Below, one piece after another: positions 10,401 to 18,459 of a stretch of DNA of 64,000 bases. The notes below the pieces were generated by a model. That model saw nothing but the letters and a program-made list of their open reading frames with translations, was not told where the DNA came from and did not search any database. This stretch comes from Sunxiuqinia sp963678245 (lineage in GTDB: Bacteria; Bacteroidota; Bacteroidia; Bacteroidales; Prolixibacteraceae): NCBI GenBank assembly GCA_965140765.1, contig OZ223309.1, forward strand, positions 1,116,001 to 1,180,000, given 5' to 3'. Position 1 is the first letter of the stretch. Each line of letters starts with the position of its first letter. The position numbers were made by a program, and so were the translations under genes.

Positions 10401-10943
10401 TACCGAGAGCTTGAATTTTCCATCAATACTAGTTACGACCCCTTTTCTCGTTCCTTTGGCTACAACTGTGACTCCTGGCAATGGAAGCCCATCTTCATCT
10501 GTAACAATACCGCTAAGTTCTTTTTCTTTTTGCATAGCGACTTTTGTTCCTGACTTTAACTGGTCAAGTTGTTTGATGTCATCCTTTTTATAAAGGAAAA
10601 CCTGTCGGTCATCCACCATGTAAGCCACGTTTGTTTCACCAAAAAGTTCATCAAGTACCGTTTTGATGTTCGCACCTTTCAGTGAGATGCTTTTTTCGAT
10701 TTTGGTGTTGACCAACTCCGTGTCGTAAACAAAAATAAAATCGCTGCTACTTTCAATTGACTTCAAAATACTCCCGATCGTTGAGTTTTGGAGCTGAAGG
10801 TCAATTTTAGTCGCTTGAGAATAAACACTGGCTGAAACAGCCACATTTCCTGCTAAAAACAGGATAGTTAGTAGTTCCATGGTTAGTAAAACTCTTCTTA
10901 GCCTCCTTTTTCCAGAGGAGTCTTCAATTTCACATTTTTTCAT
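7497..10943 (-). CDS. susC: SusC/RagA TonB-dependent transporter with STN signalling domain
   Basis: The protein has 1148 residues. Domains in order: an extended signal region (about 1-43), an STN domain (about 46-118) that contacts FecR-type anti-sigma factors, a carboxypeptidase-regulatory-like beta-sandwich (about 142-213), a TonB-box-like hinge DEIVVVGYG (about 220-228), a plug (LVLVDGIETDN, ISILKDASATAVYGVRGANGVMIITTKRG) and a 22-strand barrel ending TINFGFNVKF. It imports oligosaccharides with TonB energy and reports ligand to the FecR encoded just upstream. The leader between FecR and this gene carries the two-part stem-loop at 10993-11023. The start context CAAATTTATGAAAAAA is shared with the other two STN-SusC genes. 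Confidence 0.96.
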   Translation of the reverse strand: MKKCEIEDSSGKRRLRRVLLTMELLTILFLAGNVAVSASVYSQATKIDLQLQNSTIGSILKSIESSSDFIFVYDTELVNTKIEKSISLKGANIKTVLDELFGETNVAYMVDDRQVFLYKKDDIKQLDQLKSGTKVAMQKEKELSGIVTDEDGLPLPGVTVVAKGTRKGVVTSIDGKFKLSVPEEVTTLVLSFVGMKTQDVAIGSKSSFNIILEEETVGVDEIVVVGYGVQKKETVTGAIVSIDDKQLVQSPQANISNSLVGRLSGVIAVQRSGQPGEDQTTIRIRGIGTFTGSADPLVLVDGIETDNYNSIDPNEIENISILKDASATAVYGVRGANGVMIITTKRGTEGKTEVSYSLQHATQRFTDFRNTMNAADFANGMNIAAQYDSYITGGYEPIFTDEDIAHFKVHDDPIFHPDVDWFPYMFDKSSGQTQHNLNINGGTEKVKYFVSLGYFDQDGLINHTDLVEDYDATIVFKRYNIRTNFDFEITKRFSANLNLSSTIENRSGTSSKVNEIFEAVWATNPVDQPLITDGKFIELDNKVSLGVSPFQKMFLSGTGYIKDYRNYLNSSLRFNYDLDFVTKGLTSHATISYNNYNNQHIFYRKDLVRYRPVRLEDESIVLIPKTYEAPFGFQETFGKNRKVYFEAGIDYARAFKEHDVNALLLYNQSKRYDPDFLYLVPNGYQGLVGRTTYGYKDKYLAEVNIGYNGTENFAPGKRFGFFPAYSLGWVASEESFFPENKVLTYLKIRGSYGVVGNDKLGSIRISKGGKRFLYMPAAYGYSSNIFQFGEYGSNQQAYEGAIEGALGNENLTWERAKKMNIGADFAFANDKLRGTFDLFKEKRDNILATRNVIPVVVAAQLPAYNLGKMKNSGFEAELSYNDRVGKLDYWLKANYTYAHNVVEYQDEITRPFTYQNRTNQRYGQMFGLKADGFFNTWEEVNDANRPIYEYQNNKIQPGDVKYVDINGDGKINNDDIIPLGYPDFPEVVFGFSLGGNFKGFDFSVLFQGATHVSLAYPSNYWMPFKQGRNAPDYMVESWSQERYDQGLKISFPHFNTGNTTSASNGQRSTLNIEDASYVRLKNAEIGYTIQKKILQKIKIKQVRLYVNGNNLLTWDKLLPGADPESTKSFEAEGYPVTRTINFGFNVKF

Positions 10944-10992
10944 AAATTTGTATAGGTATTAGACATTAGCCTTACGGCGTGTTTATTTATTG

Positions 10993-11023
10993 ATCCGGGG
11001 GATGTTGCAACCATCTTCCGGAT
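10993..11023 (-). promoter_or_regulatory. Two-part stem-loop in FecR-SusC leader (copy A)
   Basis: Read on the minus strand, an outer 6-bp stem ATCCGG/CCGGAT encloses 2x2 internal loops, an inner 4-bp stem GATG/CATC and a 7-nt loop. It lies in the 86-nt gap between the FecR stop and the SusC start. The same architecture with different but still pairing inner stems is found at 14991-15019 and 44874-44907. No U-run follows, so it does not look like an intrinsic terminator. Proposed role: cis-acting mRNA leader element, or a DNA dyad read by a regulator of SusC expression. Confidence 0.6.
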
Positions 11024-11029
11024 TTTGTT

Positions 11030-12205
11030 TTAGTTCTTAAATACTATGGTTCCATTTTGATTTTCATATTTAACTTTAAAAATTGTTGCTAATCCTTCAA
11101 TTACCCGTTCCGGCTCATCTTTTAAGTCGAGTTTCCCGGAGAATGACCCGGTTTTATTGGTTGTGAAAACAGCAATGTCAATGTTGTAATATCTTGATAC
11201 CTTTTCAGCTAAACTAGTAAGGTTCTCATTTTTAAAGATTAGGTAGCCATGTATCCAGGCAATCCTATTTTCGATGTCGTTGACTTCCTTGATATTGAAA
11301 CTATTTTTGGTTTTTGACAGAACTGCAAACTCTTTCGGTTTAAGAATTTGTTCATTCGAAAATAACATGCTGTTCTTCGAGAGACTAACACTTCCTTCAA
11401 CCAGCAAGGCGTTATATTCATAGTTCTTTTTAAATGCCTGAACAGCAAATTTTGTCCCCAGTACTTTTACTTTAAACTCGTCAGTACGCACAACAAACGG
11501 TTTTGTTTTATCCTTAGACACTTCAAAGTATGCTTCCCCTACCAGGAACACTTCACGATTTTTTTTGTCGAATGCCGGAGGGTAAATCAATCTGGAGCCT
11601 GAATTTAAGTGAACGATAGAGCCATCTGACAGATGAATTGACATTCTTTTTCCAAATGGAACATTTACCTGGTTGAAACTTTCACTTAATGTTGGTGTTT
11701 CTTGCTCCAGTTTAGCAGTGTCGTTAACTGATAGCTCCGTTCCATCTTCGGTGTATTCAATTTTTGCTTCTTTACTTTTTATTTCAACACGTTCTCCATC
11801 GGCGAGTATGAGCTCAGTATTTGACGACTGGACCTGACTGGTTGATGCAAAATTAACAATAGACGCCTTTTTGTTCATATATACCAGTGACACGGCAATT
11901 AAACCAATAGCCAACATTGCAGCAACTGCATTTCTGAACCAAATAATTCTATGTTGTGTTCTATTTTGTTGAAGGATTCGGTTAAGCACCTTGTCTTTTC
12001 TCGTACTCGAAATATTAAATTTTGGAGACTGAATTTCTCTTACAACCGTGATAGCCAGCTGGATTTCTTGTTTCTTTTCAGGAAAATATTTCTGAAACTG
12101 CTCTAGGGTTATTCCATCTACAATTTCGCCTTTTGCCAACCTTATAAAGGATAGATCTAGAATTAATTCTTCTGTTTTGTATGATTTATATCGCTTTAAG
12201 TCCAT
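11030..12205 (-). CDS. FecR-family anti-sigma factor
   Basis: The protein has 391 residues. A cytoplasmic N-terminal region of about 90 residues is followed by one membrane segment (about 91-110, AVAAMLAIGLIAVSLVYM). The periplasmic FecR domain has the typical PFGKRMSIHLSDGSIVHLNSGSRLIYP stretch, GEAYFEV and FKVKVLGTKFAV motifs, and a C-terminal STN-like DUF4974 module (FKNENLTSLAEKVSRYYNIDI ... FKVKYE). It should hold the sigma factor encoded by 12367-12996 and release it when the STN domain of the SusC at 7497-10943 signals ligand. It is separated from the sigma gene by 161 nt, which contains a 7-bp hairpin (12238-12256) but no gene. Confidence 0.95.
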   Translation of the reverse strand: MDLKRYKSYKTEELILDLSFIRLAKGEIVDGITLEQFQKYFPEKKQEIQLAITVVREIQSPKFNISSTRKDKVLNRILQQNRTQHRIIWFRNAVAAMLAIGLIAVSLVYMNKKASIVNFASTSQVQSSNTELILADGERVEIKSKEAKIEYTEDGTELSVNDTAKLEQETPTLSESFNQVNVPFGKRMSIHLSDGSIVHLNSGSRLIYPPAFDKKNREVFLVGEAYFEVSKDKTKPFVVRTDEFKVKVLGTKFAVQAFKKNYEYNALLVEGSVSLSKNSMLFSNEQILKPKEFAVLSKTKNSFNIKEVNDIENRIAWIHGYLIFKNENLTSLAEKVSRYYNIDIAVFTTNKTGSFSGKLDLKDEPERVIEGLATIFKVKYENQNGTIVFKN

Positions 12206-12366
12206 TTTCTTTTATTTCAATATCAGCATACTAGGACTAATCAATTCTCTTGATTAATTTATATAACAAGAAGACCTTCATCCTAATTACTAAGAGAACG
12301 TGACAGACGAATTCGGACAAAAAAAATAGTTTTTTTTAAAAGTATAATTGATGAGAGGTAAAACGG

Positions 12367-12996
12367 TTAGCGCATACTGCTTTCGAGTTGAAATATGAAC
12401 CAAAAAAAGAAATCTTTATTTATACCTTTAGCTTTTACGACTTCTGATTTGATTAACTTTATCAACCGATAAATCGATTTGTAACATGCGTCAACATTTA
12501 TTTCTAAAATGTCAGCTATTTCTTGGTAGCTCATTTCGCAATCAAAACGAAGGTGGATTAATTCCTGCTGTTTGGGTTTCAATTCACCCATACATTTTCT
12601 TAAAATAGCTTTTCTTTTATTTAACTCTTCGTTTTCAATAATGGTTTGCTCCGTGCTACTGAAATATTCTACTTGTGATTCAATAATTTGCTCTAGAGTA
12701 ACCAAGCTTTTTTGTTTTTTTAAATCTTTTATCAATTGATTTCGGAAGGATTTCAGCAAATAGCTTTTCAAATTTTTCACAGGGGTGAGTTTCTTCCTGT
12801 TATTCAACAAATAGATAAATAAATTCTGAATGGAATCTTCTATGATCTGACTATCATTCGTGTATTTCATTCCAAAACGAAACATTATGTCGAAATACCC
12901 ATAATAAATTTCACAAAATGCATTTTTAGATCCATTTGTAATAAATAAATCCCAGCCTTCTGAATGATCTTTAATATTTGTGCTATCTATTGACAA
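12367..12996 (-). CDS. ECF-type RNA polymerase sigma factor
   Basis: The protein has 209 residues. The sigma-70 region 2 (about 20-90) has an AFCEIYYGYFDIMFRFGMKYT start and the QIIEDSIQNLFIYLL segment. Region 4 (about 130-190) has LKPKQQELIHLRFDCEMSYQEIADILEINVDACYKSIYRLIKLIK, a clear helix-turn-helix. There are no other domains, as expected for the FecR-controlled ECF group of Bacteroidota. It resembles the sigma factor at 43012-43611 (same QNLF/QDLF region-2 signature and length) more than the one at 13286-13882. It is the first gene of the minus-strand operon and should drive the downstream susCD genes. Confidence 0.94.
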   Translation of the reverse strand: MSIDSTNIKDHSEGWDLFITNGSKNAFCEIYYGYFDIMFRFGMKYTNDSQIIEDSIQNLFIYLLNNRKKLTPVKNLKSYLLKSFRNQLIKDLKKQKSLVTLEQIIESQVEYFSSTEQTIIENEELNKRKAILRKCMGELKPKQQELIHLRFDCEMSYQEIADILEINVDACYKSIYRLIKLIKSEVVKAKGINKDFFFWFIFQLESSMR

Positions 12997-13285
12997 ATTC
13001 TGAAGTTTTTATATTCACAAAAATGCAGTTTTTTTACAACTTCAAAAAATGCAGTTTTTTTTACACACAAAATTGCGAATAACCAAAGTTTATTTCGAAA
13101 GGAAATTACCAGCTTTTTTAGCAGAAGAAGTGGTTTTGTCAGTAATATATTGGCAACTAGTTTGAATTATTTCAATCTGATTATAAAAAATGGATTTGCT
13201 TAAACTCCTTTATTTTGCTTATTTAGCCGTAGCCCATTGAGGGTAATACTTCTTAATGAGAAGTACTTAAAGCCATTGTTAATTC
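12997..13285. promoter_or_regulatory. Divergent promoter region between two ECF sigma genes
   Basis: No gene is seen in this AT-rich 289-bp gap. It holds a direct repeat, AAAAATGCAGTTTTTTT, at about 13019-13035 and 13045-13061, lying just upstream of the minus-strand sigma gene. It also holds a plus-strand match to the Bacteroidota promoter pattern: TTTG at 13135-13138, a 19-nt spacer, then TAGTTTG at 13158-13164, one base shorter than TAnnTTTG. A 7-bp hairpin TACTTCT/AGAAGTA at 13247-13265 sits 20 nt before the plus-strand start. Promoter assignment is tentative. Confidence 0.4.
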
Positions 13286-13882
13286 ATGTTCGAGGATAAG
13301 AGTGATTTGCTTAAGGGTTTGAAAAGTAAAGATTTGAAGGCCTATGAAATGATATTTTTTAAATATCATGGACGGCTGGTTATGTTTGCTAGTAAGTTTA
13401 CCCACGATCTGGAAATTGCTCAGGATATCGTTCAGGACGCTTTTTTAACGCTATGGGAAAAAGCTGATTTGCTCACGATCAATGATTCTCCGAAGTCCTA
13501 CCTGTTCCAGATGGTTAAAAACCGGGCTCTAAATCATAAAAGGCATGTAGGCGTGAAAAATTCGGCAAAGGACAAGTTGATTGCCGAAATGCAAGAATTG
13601 GAGAAAAGTGCATACATCAGTATGGAAAATCCATTGTACAGCCTGCTGGAATCTGAACTTGAAGAAAAAGTTGATCAGATTATTCAGAGTTTGCCTGATA
13701 AGTGTCAACAAGTTTTTGTAATGAGTAGAAAACAGCATCTAAAAAATAAAGAAATCGCGCTAGAGCTGGATATATCTGTAAAGATGGTCGAGAAACATAT
13801 TTCTAAATCACTCAAAGTCCTTAGAACTGAACTAGCCGAGTATATAGGGGTTGTTCTATACTTCATTTTCAATAATTTATAA
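13286..13882 (+). CDS. ECF-type RNA polymerase sigma factor
   Basis: The protein has 198 residues. Region 2 (about 18-85) has AYEMIFFKYHGRLVMFASKFTHDLEIAQDIVQDAFLTLWEKAD, including the DIVQDxFLxLWE signature. Region 4 (about 120-180) has LPDKCQQVFVMSRKQHLKNKEIALELDISVKMVEKHISKSLKVLR, the standard ECF helix-turn-helix. This sequence belongs to the common Bacteroidota sigma-V/RpoE-like group with FxxWE, unlike the two QxLF-type sigma factors at 12367 and 43012. It heads the plus-strand operon with FecR, SusC and SusD and is the likely direct activator of those genes. Confidence 0.95.
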   Translation: MFEDKSDLLKGLKSKDLKAYEMIFFKYHGRLVMFASKFTHDLEIAQDIVQDAFLTLWEKADLLTINDSPKSYLFQMVKNRALNHKRHVGVKNSAKDKLIAEMQELEKSAYISMENPLYSLLESELEEKVDQIIQSLPDKCQQVFVMSRKQHLKNKEIALELDISVKMVEKHISKSLKVLRTELAEYIGVVLYFIFNNL

Positions 13883-13946
13883 AAAATATTTCCTAATGGT
13901 AGGGGATTTGGGTTGTGAGGTGTCATAGCTCTTGAAAACAAGTATT

Positions 13947-14945
13947 ATGAATTCGAAAAAGTCAATCAAGTCAAAAATTATCAGCTATCTTGATGGAGAA
14001 TTGGAACAAGATGAGCTGAGGAAATTGCTGCAGTGGATTGGCAGCTCGGAAGAAAATACACGTTACTATGCGCGAGTTAAGGATTTGTGGGAAAGTTCCA
14101 TCGGTCGTTATTCAGAGTTTGCCGAAACCGAAAAAGAATGGGAGAGATTTCAGCAGACAATTAAAGAAGACAGGGCGCAAAAAGTATACTTCAGGACTGT
14201 TGATTGGAGAGTAGTGTTGAGGATGGCTGCGGTTTTGGTTGTCGGAATTTTGTTGGGCAGTGTACTTCTCCAAGGTCCCCTCAAAAGTGGCGGAGCGTTA
14301 ATCACGACTTCAGCTCCTATGGGGTCAATTTCGAAGACTCTGCTTAATGATAGTACCGTGGTTTTTCTAAATGCCGGATCTGAAATCCGTTACACTGTGG
14401 GTGGAGGTAAAGTCAGGGAGGTGTTCTTGCAAGGAGAAGCTTGGTTTAAGGTTAAACACATGGATCATAAGCCTTTTATTGTCCATACCGATTACTATGA
14501 CGTTAAAGTTTTGGGGACTGAATTTAACGTGAAAGCATACGAAACCGAAAGCGAAGTCACTACTACATTGGAAAAGGGGGCGGTGCTGATTTCAGGGAAT
14601 AAGCGACATGAAATTGAAAAGGAGATCACCTTGAAACCAGGACAGCAATTAGTACTGAACCGGGAAAGTACATCATTCAAAATTAAAAAAGTGAATACTT
14701 CGCTATACACATCATGGAAAGATCGTAAACTAGAATTTATAAAAATGCGTCTTGATGAATTAATTGTGTTGCTGGAAAGAAAATATGGTATTGAAATAGA
14801 GGTTGTAGATAAGGAAATCCTTAACTATCACTACAGCGGAACAATCAAAGATGAGACAATTTTTGAAATCCTTGAAATAATCGAACAAACACTTCCAGTT
14901 CATTACGAAATAAAGAATCAGAAGATAAAAATATACAAACAATAA
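13947..14945 (+). CDS. FecR-family anti-sigma factor
   Basis: The protein has about 332 residues from the ATG at 13947. The frame also offers a TTG at 13932, but ATG is preferred. A short cytoplasmic N-terminal domain (YLDGELEQDELRKLLQWI, a zinc-free anti-sigma helix pattern) is followed by a single membrane segment (VVLRMAAVLVVGILLGSVLL). The periplasmic FecR domain has SAPMGSISKTLLNDSTVVFLNAGSEIRY, GEAWFKV, DVKVLGTEFNVKAY and a DUF4974 end (LDELIVLLERKYGIEIEV). Its partner sigma is encoded 64 nt upstream and its signalling SusC follows at 15082. It is shorter than the other two FecR proteins of the window. Confidence 0.94.
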   Translation: MNSKKSIKSKIISYLDGELEQDELRKLLQWIGSSEENTRYYARVKDLWESSIGRYSEFAETEKEWERFQQTIKEDRAQKVYFRTVDWRVVLRMAAVLVVGILLGSVLLQGPLKSGGALITTSAPMGSISKTLLNDSTVVFLNAGSEIRYTVGGGKVREVFLQGEAWFKVKHMDHKPFIVHTDYYDVKVLGTEFNVKAYETESEVTTTLEKGAVLISGNKRHEIEKEITLKPGQQLVLNRESTSFKIKKVNTSLYTSWKDRKLEFIKMRLDELIVLLERKYGIEIEVVDKEILNYHYSGTIKDETIFEILEIIEQTLPVHYEIKNQKIKIYKQ

Positions 14946-14990
14946 GGAAAGGAGGGATCAAAGAACAGGGTGTTAAACATAGAATCAAAA

Positions 14991-15019
14991 GCCGGCAAAT
15001 GCTGTAACATTATACCGGC
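14991..15019 (+). promoter_or_regulatory. Two-part stem-loop in FecR-SusC leader (copy B)
   Basis: An outer stem GCCGG (14991-14995) pairs with CCGGC (15015-15019). Inside it, after internal loops of 2 nt (5') and 3 nt (3'), AATG (14998-15001) pairs with CATT (15008-15011) around a 6-nt loop. It sits 62 nt before the SusC start. A second hairpin, ATGGTG/CACCAT (15037-15054), follows it. The layout matches copies A (10993-11023) and C (44874-44907), with compensatory changes in both stems. Confidence 0.6.
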
Positions 15020-15081
15020 AGATGAATTTAAATAACATGGTGAGGTAACACCATATAAATAACTTAAAATCATTCAAATTT

Positions 15082-18000
15082 ATGAAAAAAAATGCAAATG
15101 CCAGCCGGCTTGGTGTTCGGGTATGGCAAAAACTATTATTGAAGATGAAACTAACAATGTTGATAATCTTGACCTGCTTGTTGCAGGTTTCAGCAACAGT
15201 TTACTCTCAATCAACTGTATTTTCTTTTGATTTTGACAATAAAGAGGTTGTCAATGTTTTAAAAGAGATTGAAGGACAGAGTGACTTCCGTTTTTTCTAT
15301 CAGAATGAGCAGATTGATGTTCAGAGAAAAGTTAATATCAGTGTTTCAGGGAAAACCGTTGAAACTGTTCTTGATGAAATCTTTAAAGATCAAGGTATTA
15401 CTTATAAAATATTTGAAAACAAGATGATTGTCTTGTCTCCGGATGGAGATTCAGACAACAATAAAAGTTCACAGCAAGGACCTGTAAGAGGTAAAGTAAC
15501 TGGAGTGAATGGAGAACCGTTACCTGGGGTGACCGTTGTTGTTAACGGTACAACACAAGGTACTGTTACCGATTTTGATGGAGTATATAACCTAGCCAAT
15601 ATTCCTGCGGATGCGACCTTAATATTTTCTTTTGTAGGTATGAAAACCCAGAATATCAATGTCGGGGGTAAATCAGTGGTCGATGTAGTTCTGGAAGAAG
15701 ACGCGATCGGTTTGGACGAAGTTGTGGCTATTGGTTATGGCATAACTAAAAAGAGCGATTTGACAGGGTCTGTTTCAGTTGTATCAGCTGAGAGTTTAGA
15801 GCGTAAACCGGTCATTCGGGTTGAAGATGCTTTAAGCGGCCAGGCTTCCGGTGTTCAGGTTCAAAAGCCAAGTGGAGCTCCTGGTTCCGGAATGAAGATC
15901 AGAATTCGCGGTGCTAACTCAATTAATGGAAGTAACAGCCCATTGTATGTAATTGATGGATTTATTGGAGCAGACATTGTTTCGTTAAATCCAAGTGAAA
16001 TTGAGTCTATCAATATATTGAAAGATGCATCATCCACTGCAATATATGGTTCACGTGGTGCAAATGGTGTTGTCCTCATCACGACTAAATCGGCTAAAAA
16101 AGGCGATGCGAAAATAGAGTTTGATGCTTTCTACAGTGTTGATCAAATTAGTAAAACCTATGATTTGCTTGGACCTGTTGAATACATGGAGACCGTAAAC
16201 GCAAGACTTACTGCATTAGGACAAGGGACACAATTTACATCAAGTGACATTGCAGAGGTTGCTGCCAATGGTGGTACTGACTGGCAAAATGAGTTATTCA
16301 GAAACGGGGCTACTCAAAATTATCAGTTATCATTTAATGGTGGAACAGAAAAAACTCAATATTATTTATCTGGTACAGTTGCTGACCAGAAAGGTATTGT
16401 TTTGAACTCCTTTTATAAAAGATATGGTTTACGGACGAACATTAATTCTCAGTTGAGAAATAATTTTGATCTGGCTTTTACCATGTATTCCACCTATGAA
16501 GAATATAGGAATAATTACAATCATAATGGTAGGGGAAATGCTTCCGGAGCAGCTTTAATATTTTCGCCAAATGTTCCGATTTGGGATGATGCTCAGAACG
16601 ATTACTCTCAATCACCTTCTTATGGGCCTATTGCCAGTAACCCAATTTTTGCAGCCAAAGAAGTACTGCATGATAGCAGGCAATTTAAAACATTAGCAAA
16701 GCTTCAGTTGAATTATGAAATTATGACTGGATTGACCCTGTCGATAAGTGGTGGTGCAAAAGGGTATATCTTTAATAATCCTTTCTTAAAGACCGCAGGA
16801 CCGGGAACTCCAAAATCAAATACAGAAGCCGGATACAATAACGGGTTTACATGGAATTTGCAGAATACGAATATGATTAACTACAGCAAAGTATTTGCTG
16901 ATAAACACAGTTTGAATGTTTCTGCTATTCATGAGCAACAAATCAATATAGCAAGGGTAAACGGATCATGGGCCACTGGTTTTCCTACGATTTCGTTGGG
17001 ATATAATAGTACACAACTGGGAAGTACTGCAAAAGTTAGCTCGGGGTATGAAAACTGGTCAATTGAATCATTTCTTGGTCGATTGAATTATACCTATGAT
17101 CAAAAGTATTTATTCACGGCTACTTTTAGGGCTGATGGTGCCTCTAAATTTTATGGCAATAATAAATTTGGTTATTTCCCCTCTGGAGCTTTTGCCTGGA
17201 GAATGTCTGATGAGCCTTTCATACAGGAAATTTCAGCAATCCAAAATTTGAAATTCAGAGCCAGTTATGGTGTAACTGGTAGTCAGGCAATAAACCCATA
17301 TAAAACATTGAGTTTATTGAATTTGGGACAGAACTATTCCTTTGATGGTTCAACCAACCAAACTATTGGAATTGGCCCTGGTGTCGCCGCAAATCCTGAC
17401 TTAAAATGGGAGACTACTGCACAAACAAATGTTGGATTTGATTTTGGGTTATTCAATGGAAAACTATCTGGTAATGTTGATTATTATTATAAAAAGACCA
17501 CTGACCTACTTTTGGATGTGAATATTCCGGATTATAGTGGCGGTGGAAAAATTACGCAAAACGTAGGTTCTTTGGAGAACAAAGGTTTTGAATTTCTATT
17601 GTCTGGTGTTGTGGTTGATAAACCAAAGCTGAAACTGAACACAAGTTTTAACTTCAGTATGAATAGAAATAAAATCCTTGATTTGGGAGACGATGAAGAG
17701 ATATTTACAGATGGTGGTTATACTGCAAATTCCTACGCGGCTCCTCCATTTATCCTTAAAGTTGGTGAACCTCTGGGACAATTTCGCGGATATCGTTTTG
17801 ATGGACTTTGGCAAGAAAATGAAGCTGCTCAAGCTGCCGAATATGGCCTAGTTCCAGGTGATTCTAAGTATTGGGACAAAAACAACAATAAGAGCTATGA
17901 TGGTGAGGATATGACCAATATTGGTTCTGCACAACCTGATTTTATCTGGGGATGGAACACTTCACTTCAGTATGGGGACTTTGATTTGTCAATATACGTT

Positions 18001-18435
18001 AATGGAGTACAAGGTAATGATGTTTGGAACCAGACCCGTTGGTTAGTGATTGGTATGGGGACTGACGTTGAAAGTCCTACCTCTGTTGATATTTTGGATC
18101 GCTGGACTCCTGACAATACTGATACAAATGTTGCCGGTTTTAGCGAGAGTAACACGACATATGCACAATCATCCTTGTTTGTTGAAGATGGAAGCTTTAT
18201 TCGTTTGAATAATGTGACACTAGGTTATACTTTTCCCAAAAGTGTTCTTTATAAAAAACTAAGCAATGCAAGGATATATGTAAGTGCACAAAACCTGTTT
18301 ATGATTACCAATTATTCTGGAATTGACCCTGAATTAACCTCTACTCCAACTTGGTCTGATACAGCTCAGGGGATTGATAATGGCACGTATCCATCAACAC
18401 GGACATTTACTTTTGGTGTAAAGGTTGGTTTTTAA
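15082..18435 (+). CDS. susC: SusC/RagA TonB-dependent transporter with STN signalling domain
   Basis: The protein has 1117 residues. Domains: a long signal region (about 1-43, ending VYSQ), STN (about 46-118), a carboxypeptidase-regulatory-like sandwich (about 133-205), the hinge LDEVVAIGYG (about 211-220), a plug with ALSGQASGVQVQK, PLYVIDGF and INILKDASSTAIYGSRGANGVVLITTK, and an outer-membrane barrel ending TFTFGVKVGF. It imports an oligosaccharide and signals through the FecR at 13947-14945. The SusD partner starts 24 nt downstream. Its leader contains the stem-loop at 14991-15019, and the start is embedded in the shared CAAATTTATGAAAAAA context. Confidence 0.96.
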   Translation: MKKNANASRLGVRVWQKLLLKMKLTMLIILTCLLQVSATVYSQSTVFSFDFDNKEVVNVLKEIEGQSDFRFFYQNEQIDVQRKVNISVSGKTVETVLDEIFKDQGITYKIFENKMIVLSPDGDSDNNKSSQQGPVRGKVTGVNGEPLPGVTVVVNGTTQGTVTDFDGVYNLANIPADATLIFSFVGMKTQNINVGGKSVVDVVLEEDAIGLDEVVAIGYGITKKSDLTGSVSVVSAESLERKPVIRVEDALSGQASGVQVQKPSGAPGSGMKIRIRGANSINGSNSPLYVIDGFIGADIVSLNPSEIESINILKDASSTAIYGSRGANGVVLITTKSAKKGDAKIEFDAFYSVDQISKTYDLLGPVEYMETVNARLTALGQGTQFTSSDIAEVAANGGTDWQNELFRNGATQNYQLSFNGGTEKTQYYLSGTVADQKGIVLNSFYKRYGLRTNINSQLRNNFDLAFTMYSTYEEYRNNYNHNGRGNASGAALIFSPNVPIWDDAQNDYSQSPSYGPIASNPIFAAKEVLHDSRQFKTLAKLQLNYEIMTGLTLSISGGAKGYIFNNPFLKTAGPGTPKSNTEAGYNNGFTWNLQNTNMINYSKVFADKHSLNVSAIHEQQINIARVNGSWATGFPTISLGYNSTQLGSTAKVSSGYENWSIESFLGRLNYTYDQKYLFTATFRADGASKFYGNNKFGYFPSGAFAWRMSDEPFIQEISAIQNLKFRASYGVTGSQAINPYKTLSLLNLGQNYSFDGSTNQTIGIGPGVAANPDLKWETTAQTNVGFDFGLFNGKLSGNVDYYYKKTTDLLLDVNIPDYSGGGKITQNVGSLENKGFEFLLSGVVVDKPKLKLNTSFNFSMNRNKILDLGDDEEIFTDGGYTANSYAAPPFILKVGEPLGQFRGYRFDGLWQENEAAQAAEYGLVPGDSKYWDKNNNKSYDGEDMTNIGSAQPDFIWGWNTSLQYGDFDLSIYVNGVQGNDVWNQTRWLVIGMGTDVESPTSVDILDRWTPDNTDTNVAGFSESNTTYAQSSLFVEDGSFIRLNNVTLGYTFPKSVLYKKLSNARIYVSAQNLFMITNYSGIDPELTSTPTWSDTAQGIDNGTYPSTRTFTFGVKVGF

Positions 18436-18459
18436 TTAGAATAAATGTTTAAATAAAAA

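Noticed and set aside
14991..15019. Reading the leader stem-loop as an intrinsic terminator
   Set aside because: No U-run follows it in any of the three copies, and it lies between co-transcribed genes.
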